64,000 nt of DNA from Anaerolineaceae bacterium UBA4890 (GTDB lineage: Bacteria > Chloroflexota > Anaerolineae > Anaerolineales > Anaerolineaceae), in assembly GCA_002399085.1 (NCBI GenBank), contig DHCY01000025.1, forward strand, positions 1 through 64,000, in the 5' to 3' direction. Below the pieces are notes generated by a model, which saw only the letters and a program-made list of their open reading frames with translations, was not told the DNA's origin and ran no database searches. This document shows, in pieces, positions 46,196 through 54,780 of the stretch (position 1 is its first letter; each line of letters begins with the position of its first letter). Both the position numbers and the translations under genes were made by a program.

Positions 46196-46531
46196 TTAAA
46201 CCGCCCAGCCGATATCCTTCCCCTGCAGGACTGGCTCGCGTTCCTCATTATTATACTTAGATTTTCGTTTGATACTCTTCAATCCGTTCTGTCGATCTTT
46301 CCAGACAGTGATGACCGAGTGGTCAATCGCAGAGACCACAACCGTGGTTCCTGCGAGTTTCGCCAGGTCAGGATTGTTGCGGTCATTTTTTGGTAAATCG
46401 CAATCCCGGAGGAAGTAGTAGAGAGCGCCAGCCTTGTGGAACACAGTTCCAAAGTAGAGCACATATTCAATTGTCGATTGCTTGATGCCTCGTTGTTGCA
46501 TCCGATCTGTCAAGTGCTTGTTGTAGGTCAT
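46196..46531 (-). CDS. DUF4258-like small protein, first gene of the leftward set
   Basis: A 111-residue basic protein. HLTDRMQQRGIKQSTIEYVL and GTVVVVSAIDHSVITVWKDR are the two blocks of the DUF4258 family (RelE/BrnT-like fold). Related domains occur in toxins and as small regulators. There is no adjacent antitoxin-like gene, so a free toxin is doubtful. GAGGAGC precedes the ATG at 46531. System promoter 2 lies 33-61 bases upstream. Confidence 0.65.
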   Translation of the reverse strand: MTYNKHLTDRMQQRGIKQSTIEYVLYFGTVFHKAGALYYFLRDCDLPKNDRNNPDLAKLAGTTVVVSAIDHSVITVWKDRQNGLKSIKRKSKYNNEEREPVLQGKDIGWAV

Positions 46532-46563
46532 TGTTGCTCCTCTCTCTTTCGTCTGTATCAATA

Positions 46564-46592
46564 ATATGTGTGCATTTGAGAGAAATGTGACA
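46564..46592 (-). promoter_or_regulatory. System promoter 2 (TGTCACA-N16-ACATAT)
   Basis: On the leftward strand TGTCACA (plus 46586-46592), 16 bases, ACATAT (46564-46569), with AAAT at spacer positions 9-12. It heads the leftward gene set starting with the DUF4258-like gene. Confidence 0.78.
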
Positions 46593-46624
46593 AACTAATT
46601 ACCTCATTCCAACGGGATGTAAGG

Positions 46625-46630
46625 TAGAAT
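46625..46630 (+). promoter_or_regulatory. -10 box of the NACHT gene
   Basis: TAGAAT lies about 40 bases before the NACHT start on the rightward strand, without a strong -35 box. No TGTCACA-type element faces this gene, so it appears to use the housekeeping sigma factor. Confidence 0.4.
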
Positions 46631-46668
46631 AGTACCAAATCTGTTATAGACAAGTGGGTGAAGTGGGC

Positions 46669-49600
46669 ATGTTAACGGATAACGATTTTAAAGATTTTAT
46701 TATCTCTGTCCAAGTTGAATCTGATAACAACGGTGGATACAAATTTGCCCCGGTAAACGCTGAGAATTGTCACCAAAAAATTCTTGCTGCCGATCCATGG
46801 GTGAACAACTTTATCGTTGCTCCAGGTCAAAAATGTCATAAGCCGGTAAATAACCTCACAATCACCATAACAGAGGTTCCCAATTTTGACGAGTTGCTCG
46901 AATTCATCCGCCGCAGAGGTATCGCCGGCGAAAAGTTTCGCGAAGAGGCCAAAACACAATTCGAAGCTCATTTCGAAGGAGGAAAATATCCGGAACCCGT
47001 CCTGACTGCGCTGCGCACGAAACTTCCTATAATGGGGTCGGCACCATGGCAGCAAATTCTCCTCGATGCACAGAGGAGCAACCCACGCCGCCATTCTGTT
47101 TTTGAATACCTGATGAAGCCTCCTCTCCCGCAACGACAACCTATCAGGTTAGTTCTGTTTGGTGAGCCCGGAATCGGCAAATCGGATCTATTAAGATATG
47201 TTGCATCGGAGTGTGCCAGGAACTTTGCATACGTACCCTTTTACATTGATTTGTCAGTATGTAAAGATAAAGATATTAATAATTATATCGAAATACAAGC
47301 AAAAAAAATCAATGCCGACGTTGATTCACTTCTCGATCGAGGTGATTTTTTGCTTCTTTTTGACAGTTTGGATTCCGTTGGCTGGAATGCGCCCCTTTTC
47401 AAAAGTATCGAGCTATTTTGTAAAATAAAAAATAAGTGCCAAATAATTTTTAGTTGCGATTCCCAAAAGGGCAACGAATATTTGGGTTTAACTGGCAACT
47501 ATCAGCTCTCGATAATAAACGGTCTCCCCTTACATGCCCGGCAACAGATAATATCCGATCTGGAGGAAAAACAAGCGGCACTATTTAACTCTTTTAAGCG
47601 TGATGTTGGAATAGCCCGTCTCTGTGCAAACCCGGCATTTTTGAAATCACTTAAAGAAAGCATCCAAAAATGCAATAATCCCGAAACCTTGGTCAAGAAA
47701 TGGGATCAACTGACAGCCCTTTTTGAACAGGCACTGGATGGTCATGAACCAGAATGTACTTCTGATGCACTAAAAAGTGATTTGATTGCTCTTGCGAATG
47801 AAAAATTAAAGCGTGTATTTAAAGATATAACCTGTCTTAAACTACCCAACAAAAAAAATGATAAGGTGCGTGCGGTTCTCATTCGAAACAAAATTCTGAT
47901 CCGCACCTCAGGAGGTTCCGGATACCGGTTCAGCACGCCATCATTCCTTGCATATTTCGCGACAAAGTCATTGCTGGAGCCTAAACATAAAAAAGCTTTG
48001 GATACCTTTTTGAACAGTCCGGGGGAAGACCTCGCTTTGGAAATTACAGTGCCTGACAATAAAACTGGCAATCCAGAGGACACTTTTGGTCAAAACACAA
48101 TTCCTGAGTCCGGGCACAGAAAAGCTCTGGAGAATTTTTTGGACCAATTAAGCCACCTTGCCGATGATGCTTCCAGCCGGGAGATTTTCTCATTCTTATA
48201 TGTAAACGGAAAGATCAAAGAAGATTTAATCATCAGTTTGTTGGACCCTGAGAAAGACGATGTTTTTCTTCATCGATCAACTCTGGCAATAAAATGTCTT
48301 CAACAGGATGATTCAATCCTGGGTCACCTTAAGGATAAGTTTGAGGTTGCAGCGGAAAAACTTATCGCGTTGTGGAATACTTCGGACCAAGATTTTCAAA
48401 TTGAAGCCGACTATCTTTCTGAAGCAATTATCAATTTGAAATCACTGAAACCGGGTTTAGTAGAGCGCGGTTTTGAAAGTAACTTAAAAGACCTTTCTAA
48501 ATTGTATGGTGAGTATATAGGTGAGGTCGGTCTTTCTAAGACACAAACAGAAGAAACCCTCGAAACAATCACCAGTTCGACCGAGGACATCCCTAAGCTG
48601 CAAGAAAGTCTGAAAAAAATATATGTTTTCGACCTTTCATTGGACCCCGAGCAGCAAAGTAGAATTCTGAATTTTCTTTCTAACACCGATTTGGAATTGG
48701 AATCTCTGGACGTGCTCCTGAAGACAAAGTTAGACGACGAAGTTAAGAAAGATGCAATCAAGAGGCTCGAAAAACAACTGGAGTATCCAGGCAGCGATAA
48801 TATTCGGCAAAAAACCGAATCTCGCATCAGAGAGGAATTTGAAAAAGTCTGCAAAGTGATTACTCGTCTGGGATTCGAGCAAGCCGGAGCCGAAAAGATC
48901 ATTTCGAACCTTTTTACTTTTGACAATGCCGATTCAATTGTTAATCAATCCTGGTTGGCGATCGAATTGGCACAATACTACAACTTGATGGAATTTCAAC
49001 CTGAGTGCAGAGAAACAATTCTCTCCGGGTTGGGAGAGTTGCATAAAAATAAAAACTACAGGGCGTTTATCAAAGGTGCCGCGACAGAGTTGTTTAAGAA
49101 CACCATAGATACCAAGGATAACCCCAAGGACAACCAGCGACCAGGACCTTATAATAACGCCTATAAAGTTCGACAGGAGCTCGCGCTCTATATCTGGTCT
49201 GATCTATCAGAGAAATCACAGGAAGTTCTACCACCAAAATTCAACCTTCGATTGACTCAATCCAGCGTTGTTGTTGAAAATTTGCTGATTGAGTTGTCAA
49301 CGCGGCATAACTATAAAATAGGTAAGGATCTGATCGAAAGAATAAAGCTTGTACTTCTAGGAGCCACTGAAGAAGATATAGATGAGATTTCCCGTAAACT
49401 GTTGTTGGTCTATACCTATGGTGATTCTATGGTCGGCGAAAGAATACTCCAAATTATTCGAGAAGGACTAGGCGATTCGGCGAAAGGGAAGATCATAAAA
49501 AAGCTTCAAAAGCAATTGAACAAACCATTTGGAGATGACGAACGTGAAGTCACTGCAAAGTATTTAGAGCTGTATACCGTTATTAACGACACAAAAAAAC

Positions 49601-49908
49601 AAGAAGACCTCAAAGACACCATAGAGAAAATGTTAGCATTAATCAATGATGGAAAGGTTTCCGATGAAGTGCTCAGAAAAGTAAAAAATATCACGCTGCT
49701 ATTGGAGAAAAATGCAAACCTTCAACCAGCCCAAATGGAGGAGTTGGTTAACAATATCGTCAATATCGAAAGTACCGAAAAGGTAATCAATTCCTTTACT
49801 CATCAACTTGATAAGTCCGGTTTCAGGTTTAGAATCTACCAGGAGAATGGTGAGAATAAGATTTCTGCGAAATATAATGACTTCAAGAAAATTACGTTAA
49901 ACGCATAA
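46669..49908 (+). CDS. NACHT/STAND-type NTPase with helical-repeat tail
   Basis: A 1079-residue protein. The N-terminal domain (about 1-140) is of unknown fold and could be the effector or adaptor. The STAND NTPase has Walker A GEPGIGKS at 165-172, Walker B FLLLFDSLDS at about 230, and a sensor region CQIIFSCDSQ. The C-terminal 600 residues are alpha-helical repeats, probably the ligand sensor. STAND proteins often trigger cell death or oligomerise on detection of invaders. No membrane helix is seen. The ATG at 46669 is chosen; a GTG at 46654 is in frame. Confidence 0.82.
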   Translation: MLTDNDFKDFIISVQVESDNNGGYKFAPVNAENCHQKILAADPWVNNFIVAPGQKCHKPVNNLTITITEVPNFDELLEFIRRRGIAGEKFREEAKTQFEAHFEGGKYPEPVLTALRTKLPIMGSAPWQQILLDAQRSNPRRHSVFEYLMKPPLPQRQPIRLVLFGEPGIGKSDLLRYVASECARNFAYVPFYIDLSVCKDKDINNYIEIQAKKINADVDSLLDRGDFLLLFDSLDSVGWNAPLFKSIELFCKIKNKCQIIFSCDSQKGNEYLGLTGNYQLSIINGLPLHARQQIISDLEEKQAALFNSFKRDVGIARLCANPAFLKSLKESIQKCNNPETLVKKWDQLTALFEQALDGHEPECTSDALKSDLIALANEKLKRVFKDITCLKLPNKKNDKVRAVLIRNKILIRTSGGSGYRFSTPSFLAYFATKSLLEPKHKKALDTFLNSPGEDLALEITVPDNKTGNPEDTFGQNTIPESGHRKALENFLDQLSHLADDASSREIFSFLYVNGKIKEDLIISLLDPEKDDVFLHRSTLAIKCLQQDDSILGHLKDKFEVAAEKLIALWNTSDQDFQIEADYLSEAIINLKSLKPGLVERGFESNLKDLSKLYGEYIGEVGLSKTQTEETLETITSSTEDIPKLQESLKKIYVFDLSLDPEQQSRILNFLSNTDLELESLDVLLKTKLDDEVKKDAIKRLEKQLEYPGSDNIRQKTESRIREEFEKVCKVITRLGFEQAGAEKIISNLFTFDNADSIVNQSWLAIELAQYYNLMEFQPECRETILSGLGELHKNKNYRAFIKGAATELFKNTIDTKDNPKDNQRPGPYNNAYKVRQELALYIWSDLSEKSQEVLPPKFNLRLTQSSVVVENLLIELSTRHNYKIGKDLIERIKLVLLGATEEDIDEISRKLLLVYTYGDSMVGERILQIIREGLGDSAKGKIIKKLQKQLNKPFGDDEREVTAKYLELYTVINDTKKQEDLKDTIEKMLALINDGKVSDEVLRKVKNITLLLEKNANLQPAQMEELVNNIVNIESTEKVINSFTHQLDKSGFRFRIYQENGENKISAKYNDFKKITLNA

Positions 49909-49926
49909 GGATTTTTCGATATTGGT

Positions 49927-49955
49927 TGTCACAATAACCAGAAATTGACACATAT
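49927..49955 (+). promoter_or_regulatory. System promoter 3, distal to the sigma gene (TGTCACA-N16-ACATAT)
   Basis: TGTCACA (49927-49933), 16 bases, ACATAT (49950-49955), with AAAT at spacer positions 9-12. It starts 19 bases past the NACHT stop and points at the sigma gene. Confidence 0.78.
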
Positions 49956-49999
49956 AATAATAAAGCAGGTGAGGAATTTCAAAATTGGTAGAACTTGTT

Positions 50000-50028
50000 T
50001 GTCACATTTTCATTAAATCGGAACAAAT
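50000..50028 (+). promoter_or_regulatory. System promoter 4, proximal to the sigma gene (TGTCACA-N16-ACAAAT)
   Basis: TGTCACA (50000-50006), 16 bases, ACAAAT (50023-50028), with AAAT at spacer positions 9-12. It lies exactly 73 bases after the distal copy and 34 bases before the sigma-factor ATG. The -10 has one mismatch to the other four. Confidence 0.75.
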
Positions 50029-50062
50029 AGTTAGTAGACAGATCTTTAGCTAAAGAGGATAA

Positions 50063-51064
50063 ATGGAAAATGGTAATACCGATAATTTTGGTTTATGGAC
50101 CTTGCGAACCGTCCCGCCCGAACATTTCCCAGATCTGCCGGTTTGGAATCAATTCATCGATACCTATAAAAGCTGTGGCTTAAAATCTGAAAAGTTTAGA
50201 GACGAGAAGAAACGCATTGAAATAATCTTGCAGGATAGGTATTTGTCTTTAAGAGGAAAACATACAGATGAAGAAGCTAACGCCAAAAAAGATTTAACGG
50301 AGTGGCTTACTGCGTATCCATGGTCACATGTGGTAGTTTATTTACGGTCCAACCTTCTTCCAGCAGAAAAAGGTGTTTTTGGGCAGGATACACCAGGCGC
50401 GATTGGTCAGGATGCGTTGCAGAATGCATATTTTGAAATAGAACGGTACCTGGAAAGTTTTGATCCTAAAAAGGGAACACTAGACGCCTATTTGACTTGG
50501 TCTGTTTTTTCAGCAATGAATGCGACCAGACGTTCAGGGCATCAAACGTGCTCCGAAGAGGAGGTTAACCAAGCAATAAACTACGTCAGAGCGGTAAAGA
50601 AATTTGAGGTTGGGTTCGATCGACAACCAATAGAAGGTAAAGACGATAAAGACCTGATGAAAATCGCTAAAATAAAAAAAGAAAGTACTATCAAAAAATG
50701 GCGTGAGGCTTGGGAAAATTGCAAAAACACTATTTCACTTGATTCGCTATCTTGGGATGATGGTGCCACGGATGAGAATCCGATGGAAGAATATATTCAA
50801 CCCGTGTATGAAGAACGTTCTGAGTTAGATGATCAACGTCTCCAGTGGATTGAAGAAATCGTCGAAAACGATTTTACTAAAAATGAAAAAGCCGTCTATT
50901 ATGGGACGATGGATGGCAAACCTGACAAACAAATATACAATGAGAATGTAAACATAATAACCAAGGATAGTTACGTCCGGAAAATTCGTGAACGTTATAT
51001 AGAAAAATTGAAGAAACAGATATTGAAGAAAATGAAGAATGAAGGTAGATCATGGATGGAGTAA
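50063..51064 (+). CDS. Divergent sigma-70-family factor of the accessory system
   Basis: A 333-residue protein. Region 2 is recognisable at about 116-158: DALQNAYFEIERYLESFDPK then GTLDAYLTWSVFSAMNATRR, which matches the pattern DxxQ...FDPxxG...Yxxxxxxx...R of sigma factors. Region 4 with a helix-turn-helix is at about 268-325 (TKNEKAVYYGTMDGKPDKQI; SYVRKIRERYIEKLKK). The first 110 residues are an extension, and about 60 residues separate regions 2 and 4. AAGAGGA precedes the ATG. Two tandem copies of the shared promoter sit upstream, consistent with autoregulation. The anti-sigma gene overlaps its end. Confidence 0.8.
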   Translation: MENGNTDNFGLWTLRTVPPEHFPDLPVWNQFIDTYKSCGLKSEKFRDEKKRIEIILQDRYLSLRGKHTDEEANAKKDLTEWLTAYPWSHVVVYLRSNLLPAEKGVFGQDTPGAIGQDALQNAYFEIERYLESFDPKKGTLDAYLTWSVFSAMNATRRSGHQTCSEEEVNQAINYVRAVKKFEVGFDRQPIEGKDDKDLMKIAKIKKESTIKKWREAWENCKNTISLDSLSWDDGATDENPMEEYIQPVYEERSELDDQRLQWIEEIVENDFTKNEKAVYYGTMDGKPDKQIYNENVNIITKDSYVRKIRERYIEKLKKQILKKMKNEGRSWME

Positions 51065-51684
51065 ATAGAAAGCAATTAGAAAATTTTGATGAGCAAACAC
51101 TGCTCGATTTTCTAAAGAATACGCATATCACGTTGCGAGAGCTTGACTTGTACGCAGATGGAAAGGGCAGCGAACCCATGAAAGCGAGGGTAAAAGCTCA
51201 TATTAAAAACTGCAAATCTTGCAAAACTGAGGTGGAAACACTGGAAGAATATCGATATGGCATTTGTGGTAAAGAGCTTGCCGATTGGCGGAATAAAGAA
51301 AAGACCCCTCGGATTATCCTGCAACCCCGTTCCGAACCAATTAAAGAAATTGTGGACACCTTCTTAGGATGGTTATCCCCTGCCTCTCTGGCTCTCACTG
51401 CCTTTGCCGCCTCATTAGGCAACTGGGAGGAAAAGGAGTTGGAACAAGGGGCATCTTATATCCGACGCGAGCTTGGTGATGGTCGCCTTGAATTTCGCTT
51501 CATGGTGCCTTTGGGTGTTTGGAAAGCTCCTGTGATTCAGTTGGAAGATAATCTTGGTTGGGTCAAGGAAATAAAGTTGGAACAAGGACCTTTCACCTGG
51601 TATGGAAGCATAATTATGACGATTGAAGAACGTGAAAGATTCAAGGATCCGAATCAGATCTCAGTAAGGGTTGTTGAAAAATGA
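51052..51684 (+). CDS. Zinc-dependent anti-sigma-like factor
   Basis: A 210-residue protein. H50, C54 and C57 form the HxxxCxxC zinc-finger motif of ZAS anti-sigma factors (AHIKNCKSCKTE). A weakly hydrophobic segment follows at about 104-122 (FLGWLSPASLALTAFAASLG). The C-terminal 80 residues are beta-rich and could be a sensor domain. The start overlaps the sigma gene stop by 13 bases (ATGGATGGAGTAA), the usual arrangement for coupled sigma/anti-sigma pairs. The protein probably binds and silences the sigma factor until an unknown signal arrives. Confidence 0.78.
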   Translation: MDGVNRKQLENFDEQTLLDFLKNTHITLRELDLYADGKGSEPMKARVKAHIKNCKSCKTEVETLEEYRYGICGKELADWRNKEKTPRIILQPRSEPIKEIVDTFLGWLSPASLALTAFAASLGNWEEKELEQGASYIRRELGDGRLEFRFMVPLGVWKAPVIQLEDNLGWVKEIKLEQGPFTWYGSIIMTIEERERFKDPNQISVRVVEK

Positions 51685-52391
51685 CATCGTCGCCGGATTC
51701 TTTGCTTGATTTCTTAAATCTGCAACGATATGGTGATTTTGTTTCGGAGCTCAAAAAACTCAACTCGGCGGACTGCTCCATTACACTTGAGACACTTCGT
51801 CAAAAACTAAAAGAAGCTCCTGGATTTTTTAGTTCTAGAGTGGCAGGACAGTTGTGCGAATGCCTTTCCATGGCTGGGAGTGGAGAGAATTACGATTTGT
51901 TTTATCGCGTCAAATCATGGGAGCACGGTCCTTATTGGGCACTTGACGCGATCAAATATTTTCAACAACAAGACGATTCTGATTATTTGCTCGATAGTAC
52001 TGAGAAGGAAGTCGCGATAATAGTTAAAGAAGGCGGGGCAGCAGCAATACTTAAACTTGATTTAGTGAAAGACCCTCTAGATAACCCGCCAAATAACCCG
52101 CCGGTTATTTTCCCTTCTGCGCAAACCAACAGTTTCGTTGAAGTGGCATCGGATACAAGAAATTCCATACAATTGAGTTTTGATACTGCAATCGATTATC
52201 TAAAAAGATATTCTAATAATAACCAAACGCCACGCGGTGTAAACTTTCGTTGGGAGATCCGCCGAATGGATGGTGTGGAGGTTACAGGATTATCGGGGGG
52301 GTCTTTGGGGGGGGAGTTCAGTATTCTTTTTTATAGACTTTTGCAAGATTATTTTAAAAGTGCAAAATCAATGAAAACAGGAGAAGGATAA
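51681..52391 (+). CDS. Unknown protein with a GxSxG-like C-terminal loop
   Basis: A 236-residue protein that I do not recognise as a family. The N-terminal 120 residues are helical. The C-terminal part (GVNFRWEIRR, then LSGGSLGGEFSILFYRLL) recalls the serine-containing loop of Lon-type protease domains, but the sequence stops soon after and no catalytic lysine is visible. Two G-runs (seven G at 52295-52301, eight at 52307-52314) lie within this motif, so length changes there would alter the frame. The start overlaps the anti-sigma gene by four bases (ATGA). Confidence 0.6.
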   Translation: MTSSPDSLLDFLNLQRYGDFVSELKKLNSADCSITLETLRQKLKEAPGFFSSRVAGQLCECLSMAGSGENYDLFYRVKSWEHGPYWALDAIKYFQQQDDSDYLLDSTEKEVAIIVKEGGAAAILKLDLVKDPLDNPPNNPPVIFPSAQTNSFVEVASDTRNSIQLSFDTAIDYLKRYSNNNQTPRGVNFRWEIRRMDGVEVTGLSGGSLGGEFSILFYRLLQDYFKSAKSMKTGEG

Positions 52392-52393
52392 CT

Positions 52394-52690
52394 ATGGCTG
52401 AAGAAAAGAATCGCGAGTTAAACCAGGCGACTTGCCCGCTTTGTGGATTTGATCAACGACATCGAGACCTGAAGGTGGAATGTGATCAGTGTCATGCGAA
52501 AAGTTATGGATGGTTCAACTGGTATCTTCTCAAGAACGAAATCCGGACGATAAGAATTTGTAATTTTATTATCATCTTCGCCTTGGTTTTGTTTGTCGCT
52601 TCCCATATATGGATGAACTTTAGAGTGAGAGAGCTTGAACAAATTATTTCAGCCAGCACAATCCAAACGCTAACAGGATTTATTCGATAG
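52394..52690 (+). CDS. Zinc-ribbon single-pass membrane protein
   Basis: A 98-residue protein. C14, C17, C30 and C33 form a zinc ribbon at the N-terminus. One transmembrane helix lies at about 55-73 (RICNFIIIFALVLFVAS), followed by 25 residues outside or inside the membrane. It may tether cytosolic components of the system to the membrane. The gene follows its neighbour by two bases, with GGAGAAGGA before the ATG. Confidence 0.72.
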   Translation: MAEEKNRELNQATCPLCGFDQRHRDLKVECDQCHAKSYGWFNWYLLKNEIRTIRICNFIIIFALVLFVASHIWMNFRVRELEQIISASTIQTLTGFIR

Positions 52691-52698
52691 GAGTGGTT

Positions 52699-53805
52699 AT
52701 GGTAAGAAAGCCCTTATTAATTGCTTCAATTATTGTCCTGTTCATTGCATCACTTGGGTACCTTGTTTATTCAAATTGGGAAACTTCCGTTCACAAACCG
52801 CTGGAGACTCAAGTCACCCAAGTGTTGGCGACCAGGACTGGTTTTGCCAATGCCACAGCAACTCAGGCGAGAATTTATGCTGAAATCACCGCGACAGCTG
52901 TCCAGGCTGACCAATATATTCAGCAGACAAACACCCAGATCTCCTCGTATATCACAGCTACCGCCCGACCGACGATTACACCTACACCAGGTCAGTCTTG
53001 CCAGGCACAGGTCAATAATGAATATGCTTATTTGTACGCCGATCCTGGTGTAAACCCCAACCCCGAGTCACGGACTAAGGTTCCTCTAAAGCAAGAGGTA
53101 CAGATTGTCGGTCGCATTGATGATCCAGAGTGGTTGTTTATTGATTGGGTTGGTGTAAGAGGCTTTATGCAATCTGTTAACCTGAAAAGAGAAAACTACG
53201 AGTGTGAACCGCAATTGTTCGATCTTCATTACATGGCAGGATATCTTGATGATCCCGATTGGCGCCTGATGTTAGAGGATTCGTTCGCGTCGAACAGCTA
53301 CATTTGGTACACGGGGGATAACGAACAATTGACCACCGATGCTTCAAATTCCGAAGCGCAGCTTGAATTGACCTCTTATAATTACCAGCAAGAAGTCTGG
53401 ACTGAGAAGCTTGCCAATAAGCAATTCAATGCCTTCGAGGTAATTTTCAACGCCGATGTTGAAAGAGCAAATATTGACGGATACCTCGGTCTAAAGTTTT
53501 TCATCTCAGATGAGGGTTTTCATGAAATCCGATTCAACCCCTACAGTTGCATCTATAGCGTTCATGACGGCGAGTCTGAAGTTTTTAACGGGAAAGTGGA
53601 TTTGAGCCTCTGCAGAGGAGAGACGATCTTCCAGGTGAGGTTCAAAATTGATGAAGCGAAGAATCTCCTCGTAACAATTAACGGTGAGACACAGGGTCCG
53701 ACCAAACTACCAAGCCTTGAAGCAAAGTCAGGTCCAATCCGGCTCACGGTGAGCGACCTGAAGGTAGCCTATAACTATCTTGTAGTAACTGCGCCGAAAG
53801 AGTAA
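52699..53805 (+). CDS. Membrane-anchored extracytoplasmic protein with SH3-like and beta-sandwich regions
   Basis: A 368-residue protein. One transmembrane helix at residues 5-25 acts as signal anchor. A low-complexity Ala/Thr segment (about 35-95) ends in TPTPGQ. An SH3-like region (about 98-165; LYADPGVNPNPESRTKVPLK, WLFIDWVGVRGFMQ) and a C-terminal concanavalin-like sandwich (about 185-368) lie outside the membrane. It is a good candidate for the sensor of an external or envelope signal upstream of the anti-sigma factor. AGGAGTGGTT precedes the ATG at 52699; a GTG two codons before is rejected. Confidence 0.72.
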   Translation: MVRKPLLIASIIVLFIASLGYLVYSNWETSVHKPLETQVTQVLATRTGFANATATQARIYAEITATAVQADQYIQQTNTQISSYITATARPTITPTPGQSCQAQVNNEYAYLYADPGVNPNPESRTKVPLKQEVQIVGRIDDPEWLFIDWVGVRGFMQSVNLKRENYECEPQLFDLHYMAGYLDDPDWRLMLEDSFASNSYIWYTGDNEQLTTDASNSEAQLELTSYNYQQEVWTEKLANKQFNAFEVIFNADVERANIDGYLGLKFFISDEGFHEIRFNPYSCIYSVHDGESEVFNGKVDLSLCRGETIFQVRFKIDEAKNLLVTINGETQGPTKLPSLEAKSGPIRLTVSDLKVAYNYLVVTAPKE

Positions 53806-54780
53806 ATGAGGCTCAAAGAAATGGGCTCAGTTGCCAGACCGCGAAAGATAGCCATCTGGTGTCTGCCTGGCAGCTATAAGGAGAACCAGGTCGATAGACT
53901 ACCTGAGCAAATACGTTCGTATAATGCGAAGGGAATTTCTATTAAGGTTGAAGATCCGTTAAAGGATAACCGCGATTTCTATCAACTTAACCTGGAAAGG
54001 GAACTAACCAGGCGATCAAGACGGGTATCGCACAGCCTGAGGCGTGTAATCAATCATCAGTTTCACCAACTGGAGATTTCAATCTTCAATGACTCGGAAA
54101 TTTTGCATTTACCAACCGAGACAGCATCACGCATACAGGCATCTGATCTTATAATTATTGTTTTGGACGAGACTGTGCTTACTCCTTCCCCCGCGCCGCT
54201 GCACAGTGCCCAGAAATCTATCGCTGATACAGAAGAAGTTGGTCTTCGATATTTGCGAGAGCGGGTCAAAACTACAGAACATTACCTTCGATATCAGGAA
54301 ATGTTAAAAGGGAGTGCATCAGCATTCCAGACTGGCAACACTACTCAAAAAAGACCGATAACGGTCGAGGACCAACGTGCTGCAATTCGGAAAATATTAA
54401 ACCCGAGGATTCTTCTTGGTCATGATCTGGCAATTCTCTTGCTTGGGCAGATTGAAGATCCCTTTATAAAGCAAACCCTCCAGGTTTTTCTTGAACAGGC
54501 TAAGGTCAATAAAAAAATCAATAATATTCGTCTCTACACAGAGGTTTCGCGGGCAAGCCATACAAAAGACAAGCAGCACCCTACTAATAAAGATATTGCT
54601 GAAATTGATGGGTTTGTTGAACTCTTCCTAAAAGAACTGACAATAATCGAGAAAAACCGGGTCAAACGAGACAAAATGGTTCGCTGGCTATTCGGCAACG
54701 ACACGTCAAGGCGCTACCGACCTTATGAGAGGCAAACGGGTAATCGCACAAAAAAAACGAAACGCATGTCACAAAAATGA
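53806..54780 (+). CDS. GTPase-like protein without a P-loop (probable pseudo-GTPase)
   Basis: A 324-residue protein. The layout follows the two GTPases downstream: an N-terminal strand RKIAIWCLPGSYKEN where the P-loop is expected, a central strand SDLIIIVLDET, and LAILLLGQIED where the TKxD motif should be. All three nucleotide motifs are lost. It probably works as a regulatory paralogue that pairs with the active GTPases. The C-terminus is basic. The start directly follows the stop of the previous gene (TAA-ATG). Confidence 0.6.
   Translation: MRLKEMGSVARPRKIAIWCLPGSYKENQVDRLPEQIRSYNAKGISIKVEDPLKDNRDFYQLNLERELTRRSRRVSHSLRRVINHQFHQLEISIFNDSEILHLPTETASRIQASDLIIIVLDETVLTPSPAPLHSAQKSIADTEEVGLRYLRERVKTTEHYLRYQEMLKGSASAFQTGNTTQKRPITVEDQRAAIRKILNPRILLGHDLAILLLGQIEDPFIKQTLQVFLEQAKVNKKINNIRLYTEVSRASHTKDKQHPTNKDIAEIDGFVELFLKELTIIEKNRVKRDKMVRWLFGNDTSRRYRPYERQTGNRTKKTKRMSQK

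Noticed and set aside
46196..46531. A toxin-antitoxin pair based on the DUF4258-like protein.
   Set aside because: No small antitoxin gene adjoins it; the next gene is a 456-residue actin-like ATPase.
49927..50028. The two TGTCACA copies read as a short direct repeat or a CRISPR-like array.
   Set aside because: Only the -35/-10 and spacer positions match; the same pattern recurs singly at three other start sites, so a promoter explains it better.
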